From Actinomycetes bacterium (lineage in GTDB: Bacteria; Actinomycetota; Acidimicrobiia; Acidimicrobiales; Acidimicrobilacustridaceae): DNA of 64,000 nt. The notes under the pieces are model-generated. The model saw only the letters and a program-made list of their open reading frames with translations, was not told the DNA's origin and did not search any database. The DNA lies in NCBI GenBank assembly GCA_029782025.1, contig JAKOVR010000209.1:60271-124270 (forward strand). The letters are read 5' to 3'. Numbering within the stretch: position 1 is the first letter of the stretch; each line of letters opens with the position of its first letter. Shown one piece after another: positions 57,711 to 64,000 of this stretch. The position numbers and the translations under genes were made by a program.

Positions 57711-60419
57711 TCAGGGGCCCGGGTCGGGGGCGAACCAGCCGGCCAGGTCGAGCACCACGTCGACCTCACCTTCGTTGTTGCGCACCTGGTAGCGACCGGA
57801 GCCGTCGACGCCGGTGAGCACGGCGTTGGGCCGCACCGCGCCGGCGACCACGTTGAGGTTGGACGTGGTGAAGGGGTCGGCGCTGTTCGGCCGCACGGTC
57901 AGGTGGGTGGCGGCGGTGGGGAGCACGGCCGTGGCGTTGACCAGCGCGGCGCGCAACGGTGGCGGCGGCATCGTGCCGACGCGCACCTGCGCCGGGCCGA
58001 AGGGCACGGAGCTGAGCAGGCCGGTCCCGTCGCGGGTGTCGGCGATCCGGAGCGGCACGACCGGATGGAAGCGGTCGCCGGAGCCGGCGGTGAACCAGCC
58101 GAACACGTCGAGCACCACGTCGACCTGGCCGCTGTTGTTGCGCACCCGCACCTTGCCATCGCCCCCGACCTTCACGATGGCGAGGTTGGCGGCGGTGAGC
58201 CCGGCCGGCAGGTTGAGGTTGGACACGTCGGGCAACGCGTCGCCCGACGGCCACAGCGTGAGGTGGGTGGCCGCAGTCGGCGCCACGCCGGTGAGGTTGA
58301 CGACCACGGCGTCGATGCCGGACGGGATCCCTCCGGCACCGCCGACCTGGACCTCGCGCTCCTCGCCGCCCAGGAACGGCGCCAGGGTGGTGCCGGTGCC
58401 GTCGCGGGAGTCGACGAGGCGGACGGGCGCGGTGGTGGTCAGCCCGTCGCCCGAGCCGGGCGTGGAGGCGTCGTCGAACCACCCGGCCACGTCAACGATC
58501 ACCTGGGCGCTCCCGGAGTTGGCGCGGACGGCGACGGCGCCGCCGGCGCCGAGCGGCACGGTCACGAGGTTGGCCACGGTGTCACCGGCCTGCCAGTTGA
58601 GGCTCGACGCCAACGGCACCGCCGAGCCGGCCGGGAACACCGTGAGATGGGAGGCCGCGGTGGTCTCGGCCACGGTGACGTTGAGCACCACCGCGCCCAC
58701 CCCGCTGGCCGGCACCCCGCCCAGCCCGGCGATCGGGACGGACCGCACCTCGCCGGCGGTGAGCGGGCCGGCACCGGGCTCCCGGCTGTCGTGGACCCGC
58801 GCCGGCGGCACGGGGTGGTAGCCGGCGCCGGCCGACGGGCCGGCGGGCGCCTCCGCCGCGCCGATGTCGCAGGCGATCCCGGCGGGTCGGGCCGCCCCCC
58901 GCTGGTCGACCGTGCCGCCGGGGCAGGGCGGCGTGACGCCCGTGAAGTCGGCCACGATCCGGTCGCGCAGCGGCGAGCCGGGGAGCGGAAGCCGGGTCGG
59001 CGTCGGCCCGCCGTTGTCGGCCAGCGGGGCCAGCATCGGGTCGCCCCCGCCCACGAGGTCGGTGGGCGCGGAGCCGAAGGTCTCCGGTCCGGCGAACTCA
59101 CAGCTGGTGCCCGGGACGTAGTTGTGGCCGCGGCTGTGCACGGCGAGCACCCACGGGAACGTGAGCCCCGCACAGCCGGCGACGACCGAGTTCTCGACCT
59201 CGACGGTGGTGAGGTGGGCGGCGAAGGGATAGTCCATGGTGGAGATCACGTCGGCGAGCGTGCTCTCGTGCACGGACAGGATGGCCGGCCAGAGGCCAGC
59301 GGCGCCGATCGAACCCGCCGTCGCCCCGGTGAAGGTCGAGCGGGTGATCGTGGCGCTGGTCCAGGTCACGAAGGCGGTCCCCGCATTGCCGGAGAAGGTC
59401 GAGTCGGTGATGGTGGCGTCGCCCACCATTCCGCCCGCGGTGGCGCCCGGCCCCCCGTTGGCGTCGAAGGTGGTGCGAGCGACCGTCGACGGGCTCGACA
59501 AGGACCTCACGGCGATGCCACCGATCAGCCCGCCCTCGTTCCGCGCCACCGTGGAGTCGGTGATGGCCACGGAGTCGGCGACGACGCCGGCGGCGGTCGG
59601 CGGGACGTCGGGGGTGACGAGGGTGTTGTCGGTGATGCGGCTGTGGTCGATCGCCATGGGGAAGCCGATGGCCTCGACGCCGGCGGCGGCGGCGCCGGTC
59701 GCGGCGTTGTAGGAGATCTCGCTGCCGCTGACCGCGATCGTGGGCCGCAGCGGCGCCGGGGCCGGCGAGGGGCCGTCATCGACGACGAGCCCGGCGCCCG
59801 CGGTGCGGGTGACGGTGGATGCGATCAACGTGAGCTGGGTCGGCCCGCCGTGGTACACGGCCCCGGGGCGGACCGAGGAGGTGGCGGCCTGGGCGGCGTC
59901 GGCGGTGGCGTCGGCCACGGTGGTGCCGTCGAGGGTGAGGTGGCGGAACGACCGGAGGGCGATGCCCGCGTAGCCGTTGCCGCCCGAGAGCGTCAGGTCG
60001 ACGAGGGTCAGGCCGGCGGTGGCGAGGCTGTCGTCGGCGCCCGGTGCGGCGTCGATGAGTCGCTGCGACGGGCAGGCCGAGGTGATCGTCGACCCGTTGC
60101 CCTCGATGGTGATGCGCCCACCGGTGACGTCGAGGTCGCCGCTGGCGTTGGCGTCCTCGTCGGCGGTGCCACCGCAGATCGTGAGGCCGTAGGTCAGCCC
60201 CGAGCCGAGCACGATCTGGACCGGCGACGGGCCGACCGCGGCGGCCGTGACGGCCTCCCGCAACGACAGCACGCCGTCGCTGCCGTCGACGACATCGGCC
60301 GTGGTGGTGACGGTCAGGACGGTGGCCGCGGCCGCCTGGCCGGCGCCCACCAACGGGACGAGCGCGGCCGAGAGCGCACCGAAGAGCGCGATGGAACGGT
60401 GGCGAGGGGACAGGCGCAT
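57711..60419 (-). CDS. Secreted beta-helix protein with three C-terminal repeats
   Basis: 902 residues. Signal peptide to ~'GQAAAA' (~33); CSLREA-like start '[12 protein letters not shown]'; parallel beta-helix (~90-500) of short 'ITDSTVARN'-type coils, ending '[19 protein letters not shown]' (same closing motif as the 1774-residue protein). The last ~390 residues are three copies of a ~130-residue domain (e.g. '[11 protein letters not shown]...[22 protein letters not shown]...[20 protein letters not shown]'), an unnamed module recurrent in Acidimicrobiia surface proteins as I recall. No anchor. Likely adhesion or glycan binding. Confidence 0.9.
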   Translation of the reverse strand: MRLSPRHRSIALFGALSAALVPLVGAGQAAAATVLTVTTTADVVDGSDGVLSLREAVTAAAVGPSPVQIVLGSGLTYGLTICGGTADEDANASGDLDVTGGRITIEGNGSTITSACPSQRLIDAAPGADDSLATAGLTLVDLTLSGGNGYAGIALRSFRHLTLDGTTVADATADAAQAATSSVRPGAVYHGGPTQLTLIASTVTRTAGAGLVVDDGPSPAPAPLRPTIAVSGSEISYNAATGAAAAGVEAIGFPMAIDHSRITDNTLVTPDVPPTAAGVVADSVAITDSTVARNEGGLIGGIAVRSLSSPSTVARTTFDANGGPGATAGGMVGDATITDSTFSGNAGTAFVTWTSATITRSTFTGATAGSIGAAGLWPAILSVHESTLADVISTMDYPFAAHLTTVEVENSVVAGCAGLTFPWVLAVHSRGHNYVPGTSCEFAGPETFGSAPTDLVGGGDPMLAPLADNGGPTPTRLPLPGSPLRDRIVADFTGVTPPCPGGTVDQRGAARPAGIACDIGAAEAPAGPSAGAGYHPVPPARVHDSREPGAGPLTAGEVRSVPIAGLGGVPASGVGAVVLNVTVAETTAASHLTVFPAGSAVPLASSLNWQAGDTVANLVTVPLGAGGAVAVRANSGSAQVIVDVAGWFDDASTPGSGDGLTTTAPVRLVDSRDGTGTTLAPFLGGEEREVQVGGAGGIPSGIDAVVVNLTGVAPTAATHLTLWPSGDALPDVSNLNLPAGLTAANLAIVKVGGDGKVRVRNNSGQVDVVLDVFGWFTAGSGDRFHPVVPLRIADTRDGTGLLSSVPFGPAQVRVGTMPPPPLRAALVNATAVLPTAATHLTVRPNSADPFTTSNLNVVAGAVRPNAVLTGVDGSGRYQVRNNEGEVDVVLDLAGWFAPDPGP

Positions 60420-60433
60420 CGGCCCATCATTGC

Positions 60434-60447
60434 ACCACCTGGGTGGT
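60434..60447. promoter_or_regulatory. Small palindrome upstream of secreted beta-helix gene
   Basis: ACCACC-TG-GGTGGT, 14 nt before the ATG at 60419 (minus-strand gene). Could be an operator or a ribosome-site-masking hairpin. Confidence 0.35.
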
Positions 60448-60451
60448 TGTC

Positions 60452-60480
60452 GCCCGAGCCCCGGCGATCGGGGCCCGGGC
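60452..60480 (-). terminator. Terminator hairpin after etfA
   Basis: 12-bp stem (60452-60463 with 60469-60480) and 5-nt loop, 5 nt past the etfA stop. The single imperfect pair is G-U only in the minus-strand RNA (A-C on the plus strand), so it serves the leftward etf transcript. No T-run. Confidence 0.65.
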
Positions 60481-60485
60481 GCAGA

Positions 60486-61457
60486 TCAACCGCGAGCCTT
60501 GAGGGCGTCGAGCAGGGCGGGGAGCACCTTGTGCACGTCGCCCACGATGCCGAGGTCGGCGATCGAGAAGATCGGGGCCTCGGCGTCCTTGTTGATGGCG
60601 ATGATGTTCTTCGAGCCCTTCATGCCCACCATGTGCTGCGTGGCACCGGAGATACCGGCGGCGATGTAGACGGTGGGCTTGACCACCTTGCCGGTCTGGC
60701 CGACCTGGTAGCTGTAGGGCACCCAGCCGGCGTCGACGATGGCGCGGCTGGCGCCGGGGGCGCCGCCGAGCAGCTTGGCCAGGTCTTCGATCATCTCGTA
60801 CTTGGCCGCCTCGCCGAGGCCGCGGCCGCCGGAGACCACGATGGCGGCCTCGTCGAGCGACGGGCCGGTGCGCTCCTCGACGTGGCGGTTCACGACCTTG
60901 GCCGTGCCGGTGGCGCCGGTGTCGGGCACGGCGAGGGTGTCGACGGCGGCCGCGCCGCCGCCGCTCTCCTCGGCGGCGAAGGACTTCGGCCGCACGAGCA
61001 CGAGGTAGGGACCGCCGGCGGTGAACTTGGTCTTCACCAGGGTGGACCCGCCGAAGACGGGCTCGGTGGTGACCAGGCTGTCGCCGTCGACCTCGAGGTC
61101 GACGTTGTTGGTGATGACCGTCTTGTCGAGCTTCACCGACAGGCGGCCCATGATGTCGCGGCCGTCGTAGGACGTGGCGGCGATCACGGCGTCGGGGCCG
61201 GTGCCGGCGGCCACCGCGGCGGCGATGGCCGAGGCGACGGGCACGCCGGCGAGGCGGCCGGTGAGGTCGCCGGTGGCGAGCACCTTGCTGGCGCCGTGAG
61301 CACCGAGGGTGCCGGCGATGGCGTCGGCATCGCCGCCGCCGTAGACGCACTCGACGGTGTCGGCGAGGGTGCGGGCCTTGGTGAGGATCTCGAGGGTGCT
61401 CGTGGCGACCTTGCCGTCAGCGGCTTCGGCCAGGACCCAGATCTTGGAAAGTGCCAT
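60486..61457 (-). CDS. etfA: Electron transfer flavoprotein, alpha subunit
   Basis: 323 residues from the ATG at 61457. The C-terminal FAD-binding module is clear: '[35 protein letters not shown]', '[28 protein letters not shown]', '[13 protein letters not shown]'. Together with EtfB it takes electrons from acyl-CoA dehydrogenases. It starts 35 nt after etfB. A longer frame to 61775 overlaps etfB and is rejected. Confidence 0.97.
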   Translation of the reverse strand: MALSKIWVLAEAADGKVATSTLEILTKARTLADTVECVYGGGDADAIAGTLGAHGASKVLATGDLTGRLAGVPVASAIAAAVAAGTGPDAVIAATSYDGRDIMGRLSVKLDKTVITNNVDLEVDGDSLVTTEPVFGGSTLVKTKFTAGGPYLVLVRPKSFAAEESGGGAAAVDTLAVPDTGATGTAKVVNRHVEERTGPSLDEAAIVVSGGRGLGEAAKYEMIEDLAKLLGGAPGASRAIVDAGWVPYSYQVGQTGKVVKPTVYIAAGISGATQHMVGMKGSKNIIAINKDAEAPIFSIADLGIVGDVHKVLPALLDALKARG

Positions 61458-61492
61458 GGTTCGTTCTCTCTTCTCTGCGTCTGGGACCGGGC

Positions 61493-62275
61493 TCAGATGA
61501 CCTTGAGGTTGTCGAGGAAGGCGACGATCTTCTCGAAGCCGGTGCCGTCGTCCTCGACCACCTCGCCGGCCTCGCGGGCGGGGGCGGCCTCGACGGTGAC
61601 GATCTCCTGACCGCCGCCGGCCCAGCCGACGCTGCCGGGATCGATGCCGAGGGCAGCGCAGTCGACCTCGTCGACCGGCTTGCTCTTGGCGGCCATGATG
61701 CCCTTGAAGCTCGGGTAGCGGGGCTCGACCACGCCGGCGGTGACGGACACGACGGCGGGCAGCGGGGCCTCGCACTCGTCGTAGCCGGCCTCGGTCTGGC
61801 GCTGGACCTTCACGGTGCCGCCGTCGATGGCGATGCTCTTGGCGAAGGTGATCGAGGGCAGGCCGAGGAGCTCGGCGATCTGCTCGGGCACGGTGCCGGT
61901 GTAGCCGTCGCTCGACTCGGTGGCGGTGAGGATGAGGTCGGCGCCCTCGACCCGCTTGATGGCGGCGGCGAGGATCTTGGCCGTGCCGAGGGCGTCGGTG
62001 CCGCTGAGGGCCGGATCGCTCACCAGCACGCTCTTGGCCGCGCCCATGGCCAGGGCGGTGCGCAGGCCGGAGGTCTCGCTGTTGGGGGCCATGCTGACGA
62101 GGGTCACCTCGCCACCGCCGGCCGCATCCGCCAGCTGGAGGGCCATCTCCACGCCGTAGCTGTCGGACTCATCGAGGATGAGCTTCCCGTCACGCTTGAG
62201 CGTCTTGGTGTTGGGATCCAGCGCCCCGGGCTCGGCCGGGTCCGGGATCTGCTTCACGCACACGACGATGTTCAT
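61493..62275 (-). CDS. etfB: Electron transfer flavoprotein, beta subunit
   Basis: 260 residues from the ATG at 62275; 'MNIVVCVKQIPDP' is the classic start. The AMP-binding core 'GADLILTATESSDGYTGTVPEQIAELLGLP' and the recognition-loop region are visible. First gene of etfBA. AAGAAT lies 7 nt before the ATG, a non-standard candidate -10. A large inverted repeat is 91 nt upstream. Confidence 0.97.
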   Translation of the reverse strand: MNIVVCVKQIPDPAEPGALDPNTKTLKRDGKLILDESDSYGVEMALQLADAAGGGEVTLVSMAPNSETSGLRTALAMGAAKSVLVSDPALSGTDALGTAKILAAAIKRVEGADLILTATESSDGYTGTVPEQIAELLGLPSITFAKSIAIDGGTVKVQRQTEAGYDECEAPLPAVVSVTAGVVEPRYPSFKGIMAAKSKPVDEVDCAALGIDPGSVGWAGGGQEIVTVEAAPAREAGEVVEDDGTGFEKIVAFLDNLKVI

Positions 62276-62336
62276 GGGCGGGATTCTTCCCGTCGACTGA
62301 ACATGCGGCCAAATCGCCGGTGGACCAGAGTGGGGC

Positions 62337-63551
62337 ATGCCCACCGCCGCCACCCCGCACCGGTTCCCTTGGGTGCGTAAGGGCGCGTATACCGCACCCT
62401 TACGCACCCAAGGGGTGGGGGCGGTCGCGGCGGTGGCGCTGGTGGTGGCGGCGGCGTTCGTGCTCGTGCGGTTGGCGGGCGCGGCCGGGGGCGACGTGTC
62501 GCGCTTCGTCCTCGCCGGCGACCGGTGGGCCGCGCCGGGCCAGGTGCCGGCCTCGCTCACCGTCTCGCCCGGCGACGGGTACGACGGCCAGTTCCTGTGG
62601 CGCCTCGCCGCCGCCCCCACCGCCCTCGCGCCCGAACGCCACCTCGGCGTCGCCCTCGACCAGCCCTACCGCGTGCAGCGCGTGGGCTACCCGTACCTCG
62701 CCGCCGTCGTTGCGCTCGGCGGGGTGGACCGGGTGCCGTCGGCCCTCGTCATCGTCAACCTGCTGGCGACGTCGGCGCTGGCCGCCCTCGGCGCGTCGAT
62801 CGCCCTTCGGGCCGGACGGTCATCGTGGTGGGGTCTCGCCCTCCCCGCCTTCCCCGGCTTCGTGACCACGCTGTCGCGCGACCTGGCCGAGCTCACGGCC
62901 GCGGCGCTGCTCGTGGGCGGCGTCGTCGCGGCCCGCCGGTCGCGGTGGTGGGTGACGGCGGCGCTGTGGTCGTGGGGGGTGGTGACGCGCGAGCAGCTGC
63001 TCGTGCCGGTGGCGGCCTTCGGCGCCCATCGGGCCTGGCTGCTCGTCACGCGGCGCGCCCGGCCCGGGGCGGCCGACGCGGCGTGGGCCCTCCCCGCCGC
63101 GGCGTTCGCGACGTGGCAGGGGGTGGGGCTGGCCGCCACCGGCACCGTGCCGCTGCGCTCGGGTGCAGCGACCAACCTCGGGCCGCCGTCGATCGCCCTC
63201 GGGGCGGCGGTGCGCCAGTGGGGCGCCGACGCCATGGCCGGCCACGGTGCCGCCGTGCTCCACCTCGCCCTGCTCGCCTTCCTCGTGGGGCTCGTGACCG
63301 TCGCCCTCCGGTGGGGAGGCGACGAGCACCCGTGGGAGCGGTGGATGCTGGCCGCCGGCGCCGCGTTGGCCCTGTGCCTCACCGGCGTGGCCTACGACCA
63401 GCCGGCCGAGCTGCGCTTCCTGGCCGACGTCGCCGTGCTGGCGTGGGTGCGCGTGGTCACCGCCGTCGCGATCACGGCGCGGCGGGTCCTCGCCGGCATG
63501 CAAGGCGCGCTTCTGGTGGCGACCATGGCGCTGCGGACCGTCGCGCTTTGA
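62337..63551 (+). CDS. Polytopic membrane protein of unknown function
   Basis: 404 residues if the ATG at 62337 is used, but its first 26 codons run through the 18-bp inverted repeat. The GTG at 62415, just after the repeat and immediately before the first membrane helix ('VGAVAAVALVVAAAFVLVRLAG'), is an equally good start (378 residues). About eight or nine hydrophobic helices are seen. An outer loop has 'SPGDGYDGQFLWRLAAAP', the 'DG.Y' type of loop seen in GT-C-like and AZOBR-like membrane proteins. No family firmly recognised. Confidence 0.8.
   Translation: MPTAATPHRFPWVRKGAYTAPLRTQGVGAVAAVALVVAAAFVLVRLAGAAGGDVSRFVLAGDRWAAPGQVPASLTVSPGDGYDGQFLWRLAAAPTALAPERHLGVALDQPYRVQRVGYPYLAAVVALGGVDRVPSALVIVNLLATSALAALGASIALRAGRSSWWGLALPAFPGFVTTLSRDLAELTAAALLVGGVVAARRSRWWVTAALWSWGVVTREQLLVPVAAFGAHRAWLLVTRRARPGAADAAWALPAAAFATWQGVGLAATGTVPLRSGAATNLGPPSIALGAAVRQWGADAMAGHGAAVLHLALLAFLVGLVTVALRWGGDEHPWERWMLAAGAALALCLTGVAYDQPAELRFLADVAVLAWVRVVTAVAITARRVLAGMQGALLVATMALRTVAL
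62366..62414. repeat. Perfect 18-bp inverted repeat
   Basis: 62366-62383 and 62397-62414 are perfect reverse complements around a 13-nt loop that allows 3 more pairs (62385-62387 with 62393-62395). It lies in the divergent region of etfB and the membrane protein gene. Both strands translate to near-identical peptides through it, as expected for a palindrome. May be a REP/MITE-like element, an operator or a 5' leader structure. Confidence 0.85.
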
Positions 63552-63552
63552 A

Positions 63553-64000
63553 TCAGGCGGCGGGGAGCCAGTGGGTGAGGATGATGTCTCGGGCCCAGTG
63601 GGTGGCGTGGTCGCCTTGGGGGTGGGGTGGCCGGGCGGGCACGGGGGGTGGTTGGGGTGGTGGGGGTGGGTGCCAGCGGCGGCGGTGCCGGCCGGGTGCG
63701 TGCGGTGGGGAGGTGGTGACCTCGCCGGTGGCGGGGTCGCGGGTGAGGGACCAGCCCTCGACATGGATGCGGCGGTGGTGCTTGGAACAGATCAGGACGA
63801 GGTTGTCGAGCCGGGTCTGTCCGCCGTGGGACCAGAACGTGAGGTGGTGGGCCCGGAGCCGGCGGGTGCTCCCGCAATCGCCGAACTGGCAGCACCGGTC
63901 CCGCGCCCACAGCGCCCGGAACTGGTTGGGGGTGGCGACCCGCGACGCCTTGGTGAGGAACACCGGGTCGGCCCGGTGGGTGGTGAGCAGGTACCGGATG
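63553..64000 (-). CDS. HNH endonuclease-domain protein, C-terminal part (gene runs off window)
   Basis: The frame is open to the right window edge; the GTG at 63963 is internal. The visible 148 residues include 'IRYLLTTHRADPVFLTKASR', the link between the DUF222 domain and the HNH nuclease seen in a very common actinobacterial family, then 'RDRCCQFGDCG...RAHHLTFWSHGGQTRLDNLVLICSKHHRRIH', a complete HNH/zinc motif (C..C, HH, C..H). The tail is His/Pro-rich. These proteins are often multi-copy. The function is unproven; it is not linked to an intron here. Confidence 0.88.
   Translation of the reverse strand, partial: IRYLLTTHRADPVFLTKASRVATPNQFRALWARDRCCQFGDCGSTRRLRAHHLTFWSHGGQTRLDNLVLICSKHHRRIHVEGWSLTRDPATGEVTTSPPHAPGRHRRRWHPPPPPQPPPVPARPPHPQGDHATHWARDIILTHWLPAA

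Noticed and set aside
61458..61775. N-terminal extension of etfA
   Set aside because: It overlaps etfB in another frame; the conserved EtfA start is at 61457.
63553..64000. HNH protein as part of a homing intron or mobile element
   Set aside because: The flanking 'DPVFLTKASR' link identifies the common DUF222-HNH family; no intron or inverted terminal repeats are present.

Overview
The window looks like chromosomal DNA from a very GC-rich actinobacterium, most likely class Acidimicrobiia (an Iamia/Aquihabitans-like organism). The clues are strong G/C third positions, the Actinobacteria-specific trio histidine phosphatase / DUF3090 / SCO1664-family (55.7-57.7 kb), an FrhB-family F420-type oxidoreductase, an Rv1264-like class III cyclase, a DUF222-type HNH protein at the right edge, and secreted proteins with an unnamed triplicated C-terminal repeat. 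No phage, insertion sequence, CRISPR array or rRNA was seen; one tRNA (Arg, CCG) lies at 25.3 kb. Genes are tightly packed: no gap exceeds 300 bases. Many start codons follow a TAnnnT (or CAnnnT) hexamer by only 6-9 nt, a signature of leaderless transcripts that was also used to choose starts.

Layout. 0-4.4 kb: fragment of an unknown protein, then a leftward threonine operon hom - thrC - alkaline-phosphatase-superfamily enzyme proposed as the missing homoserine kinase. 4.5-12.8 kb: compact type VII secretion (ESX/Yuk-like) island with two WXG100 proteins, a large helical putative substrate, an EssC-like FHA/FtsK ATPase and a membrane Ser/Thr kinase. 12.8-16 kb: AarF kinase, GDSL lipoprotein and a TacA/TacT-like toxin-antitoxin pair. 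16.0-20.8 kb: ECF sigma factor, its likely membrane anti-sigma partner, a TIGR04222-type membrane protein ending in five cysteines spaced exactly six residues apart, and an overlapping DUF692 (MNIO) enzyme. This is the best candidate here for an undescribed peptide-modification system. 20.7-25.2 kb: lysA-argS, NTF2-like protein and esterase.

25.3-33.4 kb: tRNA-Arg, an unknown protein, an acyltransferase fused to two SGNH domains (the first catalytically broken), an orphan NTF2 - acyl carrier protein - cytochrome P450 operon, a secreted DUF5722 glycosidase-like protein and a PPOX flavoprotein. 33.5-41.9 kb: a visibly less GC-rich cell-surface block with a beta-helix lipoprotein, a small lipoprotein, a 1774-residue SdrD-B/beta-helix adhesin-like protein and a Tat-type secreted protein. 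42-48.2 kb: class III cyclase, second AarF kinase, and a FtsX/ABC - TetR - diguanylate cyclase operon. 48.2-54.9 kb: leftward cluster of acyl-CoA dehydrogenase, GT-C glycosyltransferase, FrhB-like iron-sulfur flavoprotein, ApbA/PanE reductase and a lipoprotein. 55-64 kb: uracil-DNA glycosylase, the phosphatase/DUF3090/SCO1664 trio, a secreted beta-helix protein, etfBA, a polytopic membrane protein and a truncated HNH protein.

Core metabolism (aspartate-family amino acids, argS, etfBA, UDG) is thus interleaved with accessory modules for secretion, surface display and signalling. Functions are inferred from motifs read by eye; no database search was possible.
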